In this document: positions 44,329-52,125 of the stretch, piece after piece | Position numbering within the stretch: the stretch's first letter is position 1 | Layout of the letters: every line of letters begins with the position of its first letter | Source: Saprospiraceae bacterium | GTDB lineage: Bacteria; Bacteroidota; Bacteroidia; Chitinophagales; Saprospiraceae | NCBI GenBank assembly: GCA_026129545.1 | Contig: JAHCHX010000002.1 | Span: forward strand, 372,001 to 436,000 | Direction: 5' to 3' | DNA length: 64,000 nt | Notes under the pieces: model-generated | What the model was told of the DNA's origin: nothing | Databases searched by the model: none | The model's input: only the letters and a program-made list of their open reading frames with translations | Program-made: the position numbers and the translations under genes

Positions 44329-44364
44329 GGGTTTGATAAGTTGAAGGGGGTTTAAAAGGGGGGG

Positions 44365-44390
44365 GAAGGGCTTGGCCGGGCAAGCCCTTC
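44365..44390. terminator. Hairpin after dinB-like gene
   Basis: GAAGGGCTTG-GCCGGG-CAAGCCCTTC, a perfect 10-bp stem just downstream of the DinB gene (minus strand). On the minus strand it is followed by runs of C and TTTAAA rather than a clean T tract, so termination is likely but not certain. Confidence 0.55.
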
Positions 44391-44393
44391 AAC

Positions 44394-44903
44394 TCATTCA
44401 ACCTTATGGTGCAAGCGGACATACCTGATATAATCCGTCTGAGGCGGGTCGGTCAGCCCCAAATTGCGAGCGATGGTGACAATCTGGCCTCGATGGTAGG
44501 TGCTGTGATTGAGGCAATGGTGTATCATTTGATGGCGTGGCCGATGGTCTTCGGAGCCGTTCAGGAGGCGGAAATGACAAATTTCGTGAAACGACACGTC
44601 TGGAAGTGAGTGGACATACCCCTCGAACTGTTCTGAGGCCCGCAACAAGCCGTCGAAAACATCATCCGTCGAGCCATTGAAATTTTGGGCCAAAAATGGT
44701 TCAGGTGACACTTGTTGCAAGCGTTCGAGCCACACTTTTTCCGCACTCCAGATGTGCAGCAACGTGCCGTGCAAGTGCGGAAAACTGGAAGGCACCTCAC
44801 GGGTCATCAGTTCGGAGGGCTTTTCGCGGAGCCACTCCACCACAAGGCGGTTGGCCCAGCGGTTGTAGGTTACATAATCTTTGAGCAGCGTCTCAAGCGT
44901 CAT
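44394..44903 (-). CDS. DinB-family (DinB/YfiT-like) four-helix protein
   Basis: 169 aa from MTLETLLKDYVTYNRWANRL; the frame is open 50 codons upstream, but the sequence there is Cys-rich and unlike the family. The metal-binding His triad of the DinB fold is seen: H50 (GTLLHIW), H133 and H137 (LNHSTYHRGQ). The family includes thiol-dependent transferases (for example with bacillithiol or mycothiol) and many uncharacterised proteins. No thiol-related neighbour helps to narrow it. Confidence 0.9.
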   Translation of the reverse strand: MTLETLLKDYVTYNRWANRLVVEWLREKPSELMTREVPSSFPHLHGTLLHIWSAEKVWLERLQQVSPEPFLAQNFNGSTDDVFDGLLRASEQFEGYVHSLPDVSFHEICHFRLLNGSEDHRPRHQMIHHCLNHSTYHRGQIVTIARNLGLTDPPQTDYIRYVRLHHKVE

Positions 44904-45143
44904 GGTAGTCGTGTAGCAATTTTGAAAGACAGAAAAGGACTGCCAAATGTAAATGTGTTTAATGAGCGCCACAAAAATTAAAATTTTCCGGCAGCACGTG
45001 TGCAGGAAGCAAATGGCACATCTTTTGGAGCAATCAAATTGTCTCCCGTACACATTATCTCATCATCCTGTATCACTCTCAAAGGTCTCCCGGACTGGCT
45101 CATACTTTGAGAAAACCAGCCAGCGGAAGCCAATTTAATCACC

Positions 45144-45452
45144 ATGATTGCTTCACAGTTTAGCGTTCAAGCAGGCCACACGAAGGCCGAAGGGGGAGTA
45201 GAATTGTTTCAAAATTCGCCTAATCCGTTCATCGAAATGACGTTGCTCTGGTTCCGCTTGCCCGCCGTGGCAAGCATCGTGCTGCGAATTTTTGATGCCA
45301 AGGGAAAAGAAGTAAGCGCCAAGCAAGGCACTTACGAAGCAGGCGAAAATCATGTGGTCTTGCACCGCGCCGATTTGCAGGAACCGGGGCTTTATACTTG
45401 TCGCCTCGAAACACCGTTTGGTGCCGCCAGCCGCAAATTGATGATGTACTGA
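45144..45452 (+). CDS. Orphan T9SS C-terminal sorting domain (likely gene remnant)
   Basis: 102 aa. From about residue 20 it is an ordinary type A sorting domain (VELFQNSPNPFIEMTLLWFR, RIFDAKGKEVSAKQG, LQEPGLYTCRLETPFGAASR, KLMMY). No signal peptide or cargo domain precedes it. The 240 bp upstream are open in no frame for long, so the passenger part has been lost. A strong terminator follows at 45481, which shows it was once the end of a transcribed gene. Confidence 0.65.
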   Translation: MIASQFSVQAGHTKAEGGVELFQNSPNPFIEMTLLWFRLPAVASIVLRIFDAKGKEVSAKQGTYEAGENHVVLHRADLQEPGLYTCRLETPFGAASRKLMMY

Positions 45453-45480
45453 CCTTTTCTAATCCTATCCCATGAGTGAG

Positions 45481-45513
45481 CCGCCCCCGCCAGTTTTGGC
45501 GGGGGCGGTTTTT
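45481..45513 (+). terminator. Strong intrinsic terminator
   Basis: CCGCCCCCGCC-AGTTTT-GGCGGGGGCGG followed by TTTTT: an 11-bp perfect GC stem with a T tract. It ends the transcript of the orphan T9SS-domain gene. Confidence 0.9.
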
Positions 45514-45532
45514 CGTTTCGGAAGAAGGGCTT

Positions 45533-45614
45533 TTCAAATTGTCGCTTATGTACGCCGAAACGCTGTTCCGGCATGTATCGGAACAGCGTTCCGATTTGCT
45601 TGCTACAATTTGAA
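45533..45614. repeat. Nested palindrome
   Basis: Outer arms TTCAAATTGT (45533-45542) and ACAATTTGAA (45605-45614) enclose an inner hairpin AACGCTGTTCCG…CGGAACAGCGTT (45559-45590). Together they can form one long stem with a bulge. It lies between a terminator and the DUF1573 gene. The remainder of the 45453-45781 gap shows no gene. Confidence 0.7.
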
Positions 45615-45781
45615 ATCCACCTTTTAAAAAGAGATTGAACCTACTGAAAATCAGGCCATTCAGACAAGCGGTGTTAAACTTTTGCAAACCAAAATAGCCG
45701 CGTCTCGAAAGCCGTAATTTTGCCCCATCGAAAATTCCGACGCATCATTTCAATCTTTCACCATCTCATATTTTTGAAAAA

Positions 45782-46366
45782 ATGGAAAGAAACAAGCAAA
45801 TTCAAATAGGCCTATTGGCCTTGCTGGCGCTCCTGCTCATCGCCAACCTTTTCGGCGGCGGCTTCAAAAACTGGTTCAAATCGGAAAACGACAAAATCCG
45901 TGAATCAGCCATCGCATCCACCTCGCTTAACAGCAACAACCTCTCGGCAGCCGAGCCTACCGCGATGGAAGGCAACATCCCCGGCACGAACCTGAACGCT
46001 ACCGTGTCGAACCTGCCCACCACCACCATCCAATACGAAAATGAAAAGTACAATTTCGGCGTGATTGACGAAGGCGAAATTGTGAAATACACCTACAAAT
46101 TCAAGAACACCGGCAGCGAGCCGCTCATCATCAGCAACGCCAAAGGCTCCTGCGGTTGTACCGTGCCGACTTGGCCGAAAGAACCCGTCCCACCGGGCGG
46201 CAGCGGAGAACTCAAAGTCGAGTTCAACTCAAAAGGCAAACCCGGCCCACAAAGCAAGCGCGTGACCGTGACGGCTAATACCACTCCTACCGAAACATAT
46301 CTCGAAATCGCTGGCGAAGTGCGGGTCAAAGAACAACCTGCTGCCAAAGGCGCTAGCGCCAACTAA
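45782..46366 (+). CDS. DUF1573 membrane-anchored protein
   Basis: 194 aa. An N-terminal membrane helix (IQIGLLALLALLLIANLFGG, residues ~7-26) anchors a single DUF1573 immunoglobulin-like domain: YNFGVIDEGEIVKYTYKFKN, LIISNAKGSCGCTVPTWPKE with the family CGC motif, and PVPPGGSGELKVEFNSKGK. DUF1573 proteins are very common in Bacteroidota; their function is not established (an ASH/Hydin-like fold is proposed). It stands alone, with a terminator at 46482. Confidence 0.92.
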   Translation: MERNKQIQIGLLALLALLLIANLFGGGFKNWFKSENDKIRESAIASTSLNSNNLSAAEPTAMEGNIPGTNLNATVSNLPTTTIQYENEKYNFGVIDEGEIVKYTYKFKNTGSEPLIISNAKGSCGCTVPTWPKEPVPPGGSGELKVEFNSKGKPGPQSKRVTVTANTTPTETYLEIAGEVRVKEQPAAKGASAN

Positions 46367-46481
46367 CACCATAATGAAAATGATTTGTGTGATTTCCCAG
46401 ATTCGATTTGTCTGATTTAGAAGGGTTTGAGATTTCACCTACACAACAAAATCATTTCATTTCAAGACAATTCAGAAAAAA

Positions 46482-46520
46482 CAAAAATCCCTGACAGAGC
46501 AATTCTGCCAGGGATTTTTG
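46482..46520. terminator. Bidirectional terminator between convergent genes
   Basis: CAAAAATCCCTG…CAGGGATTTTTG, a 12-bp stem whose A and T ends serve both directions. It sits between the DUF1573 gene (+) and the SSS symporter gene (-). Confidence 0.85.
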
Positions 46521-46543
46521 TTTGGGCGAAGCAAAGCACCCTA

Positions 46544-48205
46544 TCACCAGAAAACAATGTACAGCGCCGCCAATGCACCCACTATCAACAAGGCACCGAT
46601 GGCGAACGAAGTCGTGGTACGAAACTCGGACGGGTCCACTTCGATGGTGCGCACCCGCTGTTGGCCGCGCTTGTCAATCAGGCTAACGACTACCATCAGG
46701 CTGACCAATATCAAAAAGACCCAGCCCATGCGGTGCAGGAATGGCATCCCGACAAACATTTTTTCGAGCCACAACCCAGTAGGGATGGTTGCTAACGCAC
46801 CCGCCAAAGCCGCGGAGGCCGTCGCACGTCTCCAAAACATGCCAAGCACAAAAATGGCTACCACGCCCGGCGAAATCAACCCGGTAAAGTCTTGGATAAA
46901 CTGGAACGCCTGACCAAAATTGGACAGGGCAGGTGCCACCACCGCGCCAATAGCAATGGCAATGACAATGGCGATGCGGCCCGTGCGGACCAACTTGGCC
47001 TCATCGGCCTCACGGTTGAAATACTTTTTGTACAGATCCAGCGTGAAAATGGTGCCGATACTGTTGGCCTTGCCCGCCAATGAAGCCACGATAGCCGCTG
47101 TGAGCGCCGCGAAAGAAAGCCCTTTCAAGCCAGTCGGAAGCAATTCGAGCAACACCGGATAGGCTCGGTCGGGCTTGAGTGCCGTTTCTGCCGAGCCGGG
47201 TGTCACCACATCGAGCATTTCTTTTTGAAAATAACCATTCTGATGCAGCAGATACGCCGCAATGCCGGGCAACACCACGATGACCGGCATGAGCAACTTT
47301 AAGAATGCGGCAAAAAGCAGCCCCGCGCGAGCCGTCGGCAAGTCAGCGCCCAAAGCCCGTTGCGTGATATACTGGTTGAAGCCCCAATAGTTGAGGTTGG
47401 CAATCCACATCGCGCCGATAAGTACCGCGATGCCGGGTAGTTTTTCGTAGGCATCCTCTAAGCCTCCCTTGCCATCGGGCATGAGCATCTGGCCTTTGTT
47501 CAGAATCATGTGGAAATGCGAGTCGGCTTTTTCGCGCATCAGCGCCAAACCCGACCAAGCGCCTTGCTGGCCGAAATGCTCCGCCACGAGATTGAGCGCC
47601 AGATAGGTGGTGGCCAAGCCCCCCAGAATCAGCACCAGCACCTGTATCACATCGGTGTAGCCAATGACCTTCATCCCGCCGAGCGTGATGAAAATTGCAA
47701 ACAAAGACAACCCAAAGATGCAGACGCTGAAGCTGATGCCAGAAATGGTGCTGACAGCCAACGCGCCCAGATAAAGAATGGATGTCAGGTTGACGAATAC
47801 ATAGACCAACAGCCAAAACACCGCCATGATGGTGGCGACCAATGGACTGAACCGCTGCGCGAGAAACTGCGGCATGGTGTAGATTTTGTTGCGCAAGTAG
47901 ATTGGCAGCAAGAATACCGCCACCACCAGCAGCGTGGCTGCCGCCATCCATTCATAAGAGGCGATGGCCAAGCCCATCGCGAAGCCCGAACCAGACATCC
48001 CGATAAACTGCTCCGCGCTGATGTTCGAGGCGATGAGCGAAGCGCCGATTGCCCACCATGTGAGTGCCCCTTCGGCAAGAAAAAAGTCCTTGGAGCTGGC
48101 TTCGGCGGCTTTTTTGCGGTGATATATCCAGTAGCCGTAACCTGCCACGACGACAAAATAGATGAGGAAAATGACGTAGTCGTAAGGGTGAAGTCGCTGA
48201 CCCAT
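46544..48205 (-). CDS. Sodium:solute symporter, SSS/SGLT type
   Basis: 553 aa, 14-15 TM helices. The start is the Met of MGQRLHPYDYVIFLIYFVVV; the upstream 31 codons are unlikely. Family motifs are KDFFLAEGALTWWAIGASLI ASNISAEQFIGMSGSGFAMG (helices 1-2), LGGMKVIGYTDVIQVLVLIL, NLNYWGFNQYITQRALGA, and SLAGKANSIGTIFTLDLYKK near the end. This pattern is that of the sodium/sugar branch (vSGLT-like) rather than proline or acetate carriers, so it should import a sugar or sugar-like solute with Na+. No catabolic gene is adjacent to name the substrate. Confidence 0.92.
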   Translation of the reverse strand: MGQRLHPYDYVIFLIYFVVVAGYGYWIYHRKKAAEASSKDFFLAEGALTWWAIGASLIASNISAEQFIGMSGSGFAMGLAIASYEWMAAATLLVVAVFLLPIYLRNKIYTMPQFLAQRFSPLVATIMAVFWLLVYVFVNLTSILYLGALAVSTISGISFSVCIFGLSLFAIFITLGGMKVIGYTDVIQVLVLILGGLATTYLALNLVAEHFGQQGAWSGLALMREKADSHFHMILNKGQMLMPDGKGGLEDAYEKLPGIAVLIGAMWIANLNYWGFNQYITQRALGADLPTARAGLLFAAFLKLLMPVIVVLPGIAAYLLHQNGYFQKEMLDVVTPGSAETALKPDRAYPVLLELLPTGLKGLSFAALTAAIVASLAGKANSIGTIFTLDLYKKYFNREADEAKLVRTGRIAIVIAIAIGAVVAPALSNFGQAFQFIQDFTGLISPGVVAIFVLGMFWRRATASAALAGALATIPTGLWLEKMFVGMPFLHRMGWVFLILVSLMVVVSLIDKRGQQRVRTIEVDPSEFRTTTSFAIGALLIVGALAALYIVFW

Positions 48206-48422
48206 GTTGATTTTTACAATTTTTGCAGTGAAGAGAAACGGTTGGCGAAATAAAAAAATGGCGTTGGTTAAGGCGCCCAAATGTATGCAAAGCCGCACAG
48301 TTGCGCCGTTCGCTCCAAATAAAATTCATGTTTGGAGAAATTTGTGCGGTTTGAGAAAAAAGTATTTTCTTTGTGCCCGCTTTAAGCCTCGCCCCCCCCC
48401 ATCGGAGAGAGATGAGCGTTAA

Positions 48423-48493
48423 GGTATCGTGGCCGAGTGGTTAGGCACAGGTCTGCAAAACCTGCTACAGCGGTTCGAATCCGCTCGATACCT
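48423..48493 (+). tRNA. tRNA-Cys(GCA)
   Basis: A 71-nt cloverleaf with acceptor GGTATCG/CGATACC, anticodon stem CAGGT/ACCTG around CTGCAAA (anticodon GCA), and T arm AGCGG-TTCGAAT-CCGCT. The discriminator base is T (U), as expected for tRNA-Cys. A terminator follows. Confidence 0.95.
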
Positions 48494-48501
48494 CAAAAAA
48501 G

Positions 48502-48543
48502 AAACCGCCGCAACCCACTCTCATGCGTTGCGGCGGTTTTGTT
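48502..48543 (+). terminator. Terminator of the tRNA-Cys gene
   Basis: AAACCGCCGCAAC…GTTGCGGCGGTTT followed by TGTTTT: a 13-bp stem with a T-rich tail, 9 bp after the tRNA. Confidence 0.85.
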
Positions 48544-48731
48544 TTACATGAAAAAACTTCTTCTTTTTCTTATTGCCGATTGACGACCTTAAAGCCTTTG
48601 GCCTCATTGCCGCGTTCTTATAGTCAATGCAAATCAACCCTCTGAGCGCAGGGTCCGATAAGGTGGTTTTGAACGAACAACGCTCGCAATCCTTCAAAAA
48701 TCGAAAAAACTTAGGCAGAGGGTAGATGGCC

Positions 48732-48952
48732 AGGCAAACGCATCAAAATACAACGACCTCGGAGAGGTCAAATGTTGGTAGAAATGGTGTGTTTTTGTGA
48801 TAATTACCATGACCTCGGAGAGGTCAAATGTCTATCGCAGCCAACAGGTCACCGACATTCGCCCCCGCTGGGGTCGTAAACACCGCGAAAACGGGGCGTT
48901 TCTACCAACATTTTACCTCTACGAGGTTTGTGCCATTTTGATGCGTTTGCCC
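48732..48952. repeat. Long interrupted inverted repeat (~220 bp)
   Basis: The left end AGGCAAACGCATCAAAAT pairs with the right end ATTTTGATGCGTTTGCC. Further in, GGTCAAATGTTGGTAGAAA (from ~48766) pairs imperfectly with TTTCTACCAACATTTTACC (from ~48899). A direct repeat GACCTCGGAGAGGTCAAATG occurs at 48755 and 48811, each itself a small palindrome. No ORF is present. Apart from this and the element at 49074, the gap from 48544 to 49227 holds nothing recognised. Confidence 0.75.
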
Positions 48953-49073
48953 TGAGGGCAGAGGGCAGAGAGATATGCTTCAGGGTTGCACACTGTTTCA
49001 ATGGAGATGAAATCAGCCTTCTAACTTCTATCCTCAATCTTCTACCCAAGTTTTTACGATTTTTCCTCAAAAG

Positions 49074-49181
49074 TATACCTTGATTCGCTAGGATTTGTCA
49101 GATGGCCGTGATTGATGCCCCTGATTTTGAGCAGATTGCGATTGTGACCATGCTCAAAACCTAGCGGCGCGAGGTATAAAC
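49074..49181. repeat. Dispersed ~105-bp palindrome-ended element, copy 4
   Basis: The most complete copy in plus orientation: the start TATACCTTGATTCGCTAGGA, the middle GATTTTGAGCAGATTGCGAT and the end CGGCGCGAGGTATA. The ends are inverted repeats. It lies directly before the glycosyltransferase gene. See copies at 20787, 26272 and 42195. Confidence 0.85.
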
Positions 49182-49227
49182 CTACTACTGTGAGTGTGTT
49201 CATGTTAGAGTGAACTATTTTTCGCCC

Positions 49228-50364
49228 ATGTCCACAAAAAAAATTGTCCTTGTTTCCCCTGCTCATCCGTTGCGTGGTGGCATCGCGGCCTCGTCCGAAC
49301 GCCTTGCGCAGGCACTACAAGAAGCTGGGAAGGAGGTGGTGGTTTACTCTTTTTCGCTGCAATACCCCGCTTTTTTGTTTCCGGGAAAAACACAGTACAC
49401 CGACGATGCGCCACCCGCAAACCTGAACATCAAAACCCGGCTCAACTCCGTCAATCCTTTCAATTGGCTCGCGGTCGGGTACCAAATCACGCGGGAAAAT
49501 CCCGACCAAATCATCGTGCGTTTTTGGCTGCCGTTCATGGGGCCATGCTTAGGCACAGTGCTGCGCGTGGCTCGTTTTTTTTCAAAAAAGAAAATCCGCA
49601 TCACGGCGTTGGTGGACAACATCATTCCACATGAAAAACGAATGGGCGACAGAGGGTTTGCCCGTTATTTCGTGCGCAGCTGCGACGATTATGTGGTGAT
49701 GTCACATTCGGTGGGCAAACAAATCGAGCAGTTTTTGAAAGCGCCCGCATCAGGCAAGCGCCCGCCAATCCGCTATGCCCCGCACCCTATCTACGATGTC
49801 TATGGCACGCCGTTGGGAAAAAACGCCGCTCGCGGGCTGCTCGACGTGCCGCCGGATGCGCCGGTGGTGCTTTTTTTTGGCCTCATCAGAAAATACAAAG
49901 GACTTGATTTGTTGCTCAAGGCATTGAGCCAAACGCCCGGTATCAGAGCAATCGTAGCGGGAGAATGTTACGACGATTGGGCGTTTTATCAAGACATAAT
50001 CGAAGCCAACGGTCTTGCGGAAAGGGTACACTTGCACTTGGGCTTCGTCCCGACGGAGCAGGTGCGGGTGTTTTTCTCGGCGGCCGACTTGGTGGTGCAA
50101 CCTTACAGAACGGCGACCCAAAGCGGCATTTCGCAAATCGCTTATCAGTTTGAAAAGCCAATGGTTGTGACCGATGTGGGCGGACTGCCGGAAATCGTGA
50201 AAAACGAGGTGTCGGGTTATGTGGTGCCACCAAAGCCAGCGGCCATTGCAGCGGCCATGCGCGACTTTTTTGAGCACGAAAGAGCCTCAGCCATGCAGCA
50301 GGGCGTGCGCGAGGAAAAGAAGCGATTCGCGTGGGAACATCTGGTGAAGCAACTGGAGGCATGA
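49228..50364 (+). CDS. GT4-family (GT-B) glycosyltransferase
   Basis: 378 aa from MSTKKIVLVSPAHPLRGGIA (a second ATG 6 codons upstream is less likely). The N-terminal Rossmann half contains HPLRGGIAASSERLAQAL (acceptor-side glycine loop). The C-terminal half has the donor-nucleotide motifs VVLFFGLIRKYKGLDLLLKA and ADLVVQPYRTATQSGISQIA then YQFEKPMVVTDVGGLPEIV (E-x7-E-like region). It should transfer a sugar from a nucleotide-sugar to a lipid or glycan. No other glycan gene is adjacent, so the acceptor is unknown. Confidence 0.9.
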   Translation: MSTKKIVLVSPAHPLRGGIAASSERLAQALQEAGKEVVVYSFSLQYPAFLFPGKTQYTDDAPPANLNIKTRLNSVNPFNWLAVGYQITRENPDQIIVRFWLPFMGPCLGTVLRVARFFSKKKIRITALVDNIIPHEKRMGDRGFARYFVRSCDDYVVMSHSVGKQIEQFLKAPASGKRPPIRYAPHPIYDVYGTPLGKNAARGLLDVPPDAPVVLFFGLIRKYKGLDLLLKALSQTPGIRAIVAGECYDDWAFYQDIIEANGLAERVHLHLGFVPTEQVRVFFSAADLVVQPYRTATQSGISQIAYQFEKPMVVTDVGGLPEIVKNEVSGYVVPPKPAAIAAAMRDFFEHERASAMQQGVREEKKRFAWEHLVKQLEA

Positions 50365-50410
50365 AAAAAGCCCGACTGCGCATCATGCGACAATCAGGCT
50401 TTTCTTCTTG

Positions 50411-50483
50411 TGATCCCGACAGGGCTCGAACCTGTAACCTACTGCTTAGAAGGCAGTTGCTCTATCCGTTGAGCTACGGGACC
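50411..50483 (-). tRNA. tRNA-Arg(TCT)
   Basis: A 73-nt cloverleaf on the minus strand with acceptor GGTCCCG/CGGGATC (one G-U), anticodon stem ACTGC/GCAGT around CTTCTAA (anticodon TCT), T arm ACAGG-TTCGAGC-CCTGT, and discriminator A. Confidence 0.95.
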
Positions 50484-50589
50484 CAACTTTTTTAGAGGGG
50501 CAAAAGTATGAATAATTTGCCAACGCCAACTGCTTCCTCAGCGAATAAGTTCCGATATTGACTGTCTGCTAATTGCATACCTTCGCCCC

Positions 50590-52119
50590 ATGCACACGAT
50601 ACGAAGCAACCCTCGTCTGGCTCAGCTGATATGGCTGTTCACGGCTGCCGTTTTTGCAGCAGACTTGTTGCTGCCTAATCATTTCGACATCGTGTTCGCC
50701 TATTTGCTGGCGCATTTTCTGGCCATCTATTTTCGAGAAAAAAGCGACGTGATACTGCTCGCGGTCATCACCACCACTTTGACGGTGGTTGCGATTGCGC
50801 TCAAGCCCCACGAGGCACCTTTTGAACAAGTGCTCATGCGTCGGCTTCCACCCATTGTCAGTTTTTGGGCAGCTGCTTTTTTTGTGGTGCGGTTCATCTC
50901 ACTGCGCGAAATAGAGCGGCAACAAGAAGGCAAGTTCGAGGCACTGTTTCAATATGCCTCAAACGGCATCCTGCTGACCAACAAAGAAGGCCACATCATC
51001 ATGGCCAATCCAGCTGTGGAACAGCTGTTTGGCTACGCCTCGGGCGAGATGCTGGGCGAGACCGTCGAGGTGCTCATCCCGCACCGGCTCGCCCAAAAAC
51101 ACGAGGCGCACCGGCAGCATTTTCACCAGCGCCCCCAACCGCGCTCCATGGGCATCGGGTTGGATTTGTTTGGTTTGAAAAAAGATGGCACCGAGTTTCC
51201 GATTGAGGTCAGCCTTAGCCCTTTTTCCACCGCAGAAGGCGAGTTGGTGGTGGCGTTCGTGGTGGACAACACGTTTCGGAAAAATTATGAGCAATCTATT
51301 TTGCAGAAAAAGCAGGAACTCGCCGATATGACTGCCGCCCTTCGAGAACTGAATGAAAATCTTGAAAGCAAAGTAGCCGAACGAACCGAAGAGTTGGAGC
51401 AAGCGAAAAACGAGTTGTCCGCTGCGCTCGAAAAAGAACGTGAATTGGGCGAGTTGAAAAGTCGCTTTGTCAGCATGGCCTCACACGAATTTCGCACCCC
51501 GCTCACGGCTGTCCTTTCTTCGGCGGGGCTTATCATGCAATATGCCGACAAAGACGACTGCGCCAACGTGAAAAAACACGCCGAACGCATCAAAAACGCC
51601 GTGAATAGCCTGAACACCATCCTTACTGAGTTTCTCTCGCTGGGTCGTTTGGAAGAAGGACACATCAAACCCCAATCGGCACCGCTCGACCTTCCTGCCT
51701 GTGTCGAGAATGTGCATCAGGAACTGAAAAACCTGTTCAAAAACGGGCAAACGCTTCAGTATTCGCATACTGGTTCAACATCTGTCCGTTTGGATGGTGG
51801 ATTGCTGAAAAACATCCTCATCAATTTGATTTCCAACGCCATCAAATACTCGCCCGAAAACACCGCCATCATCGTGCAGAGCACCGCCAATGAATCGGAG
51901 GCTCGCATCAGTGTGCGCGACAAAGGTATCGGCATACCCAAATCAGAACAGAAACACCTCTTCGACCGTTTCTTCCGCGCCACCAACGCCACTAATTACC
52001 AAGGCACAGGGCTGGGGCTTTACATCGTGCAGCGTTACGCAGAAATGATGAACGGCAAGGTCGGGTTTGAAAGCGACGTGGACGAAGGCAGCACGTTTTG
52101 GGTAGCGTTCAAGTTTTGA
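50590..52119 (+). CDS. PAS-domain sensor histidine kinase
   Basis: 509 aa. An N-terminal membrane part is at ~10-100 (hydrophobic runs around residues 10-35, 48-70 and 85-102). A PAS domain follows at ~113-235 (LFQYASNGILLTNKEGHIIM). Then come a coiled coil (~240-285) and the HisKA domain with the phospho-accepting H299 in MASHEFRTPLTAVL. HATPase_c is at ~395-508: N box LINLISNAIKYSPENT, G1 RDKGIGIPKSEQ, G2 GTGLGLYIVQRY. No response regulator gene is adjacent, so it is an orphan kinase here. It starts 107 bp from the divergent tRNA-Arg. Confidence 0.94.
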   Translation: MHTIRSNPRLAQLIWLFTAAVFAADLLLPNHFDIVFAYLLAHFLAIYFREKSDVILLAVITTTLTVVAIALKPHEAPFEQVLMRRLPPIVSFWAAAFFVVRFISLREIERQQEGKFEALFQYASNGILLTNKEGHIIMANPAVEQLFGYASGEMLGETVEVLIPHRLAQKHEAHRQHFHQRPQPRSMGIGLDLFGLKKDGTEFPIEVSLSPFSTAEGELVVAFVVDNTFRKNYEQSILQKKQELADMTAALRELNENLESKVAERTEELEQAKNELSAALEKERELGELKSRFVSMASHEFRTPLTAVLSSAGLIMQYADKDDCANVKKHAERIKNAVNSLNTILTEFLSLGRLEEGHIKPQSAPLDLPACVENVHQELKNLFKNGQTLQYSHTGSTSVRLDGGLLKNILINLISNAIKYSPENTAIIVQSTANESEARISVRDKGIGIPKSEQKHLFDRFFRATNATNYQGTGLGLYIVQRYAEMMNGKVGFESDVDEGSTFWVAFKF

Positions 52120-52125
52120 CACAGC

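Noticed and set aside
43075..44355. A 426-codon plus-strand frame opposite the SbcD-like gene
   Set aside because: It is a shadow of the phosphoesterase gene, which shows all catalytic motifs on the minus strand.
48755..48830. Two direct repeats that might be a CRISPR fragment
   Set aside because: Only two copies 56 bp apart, within a larger inverted repeat, and no cas genes anywhere in the window.
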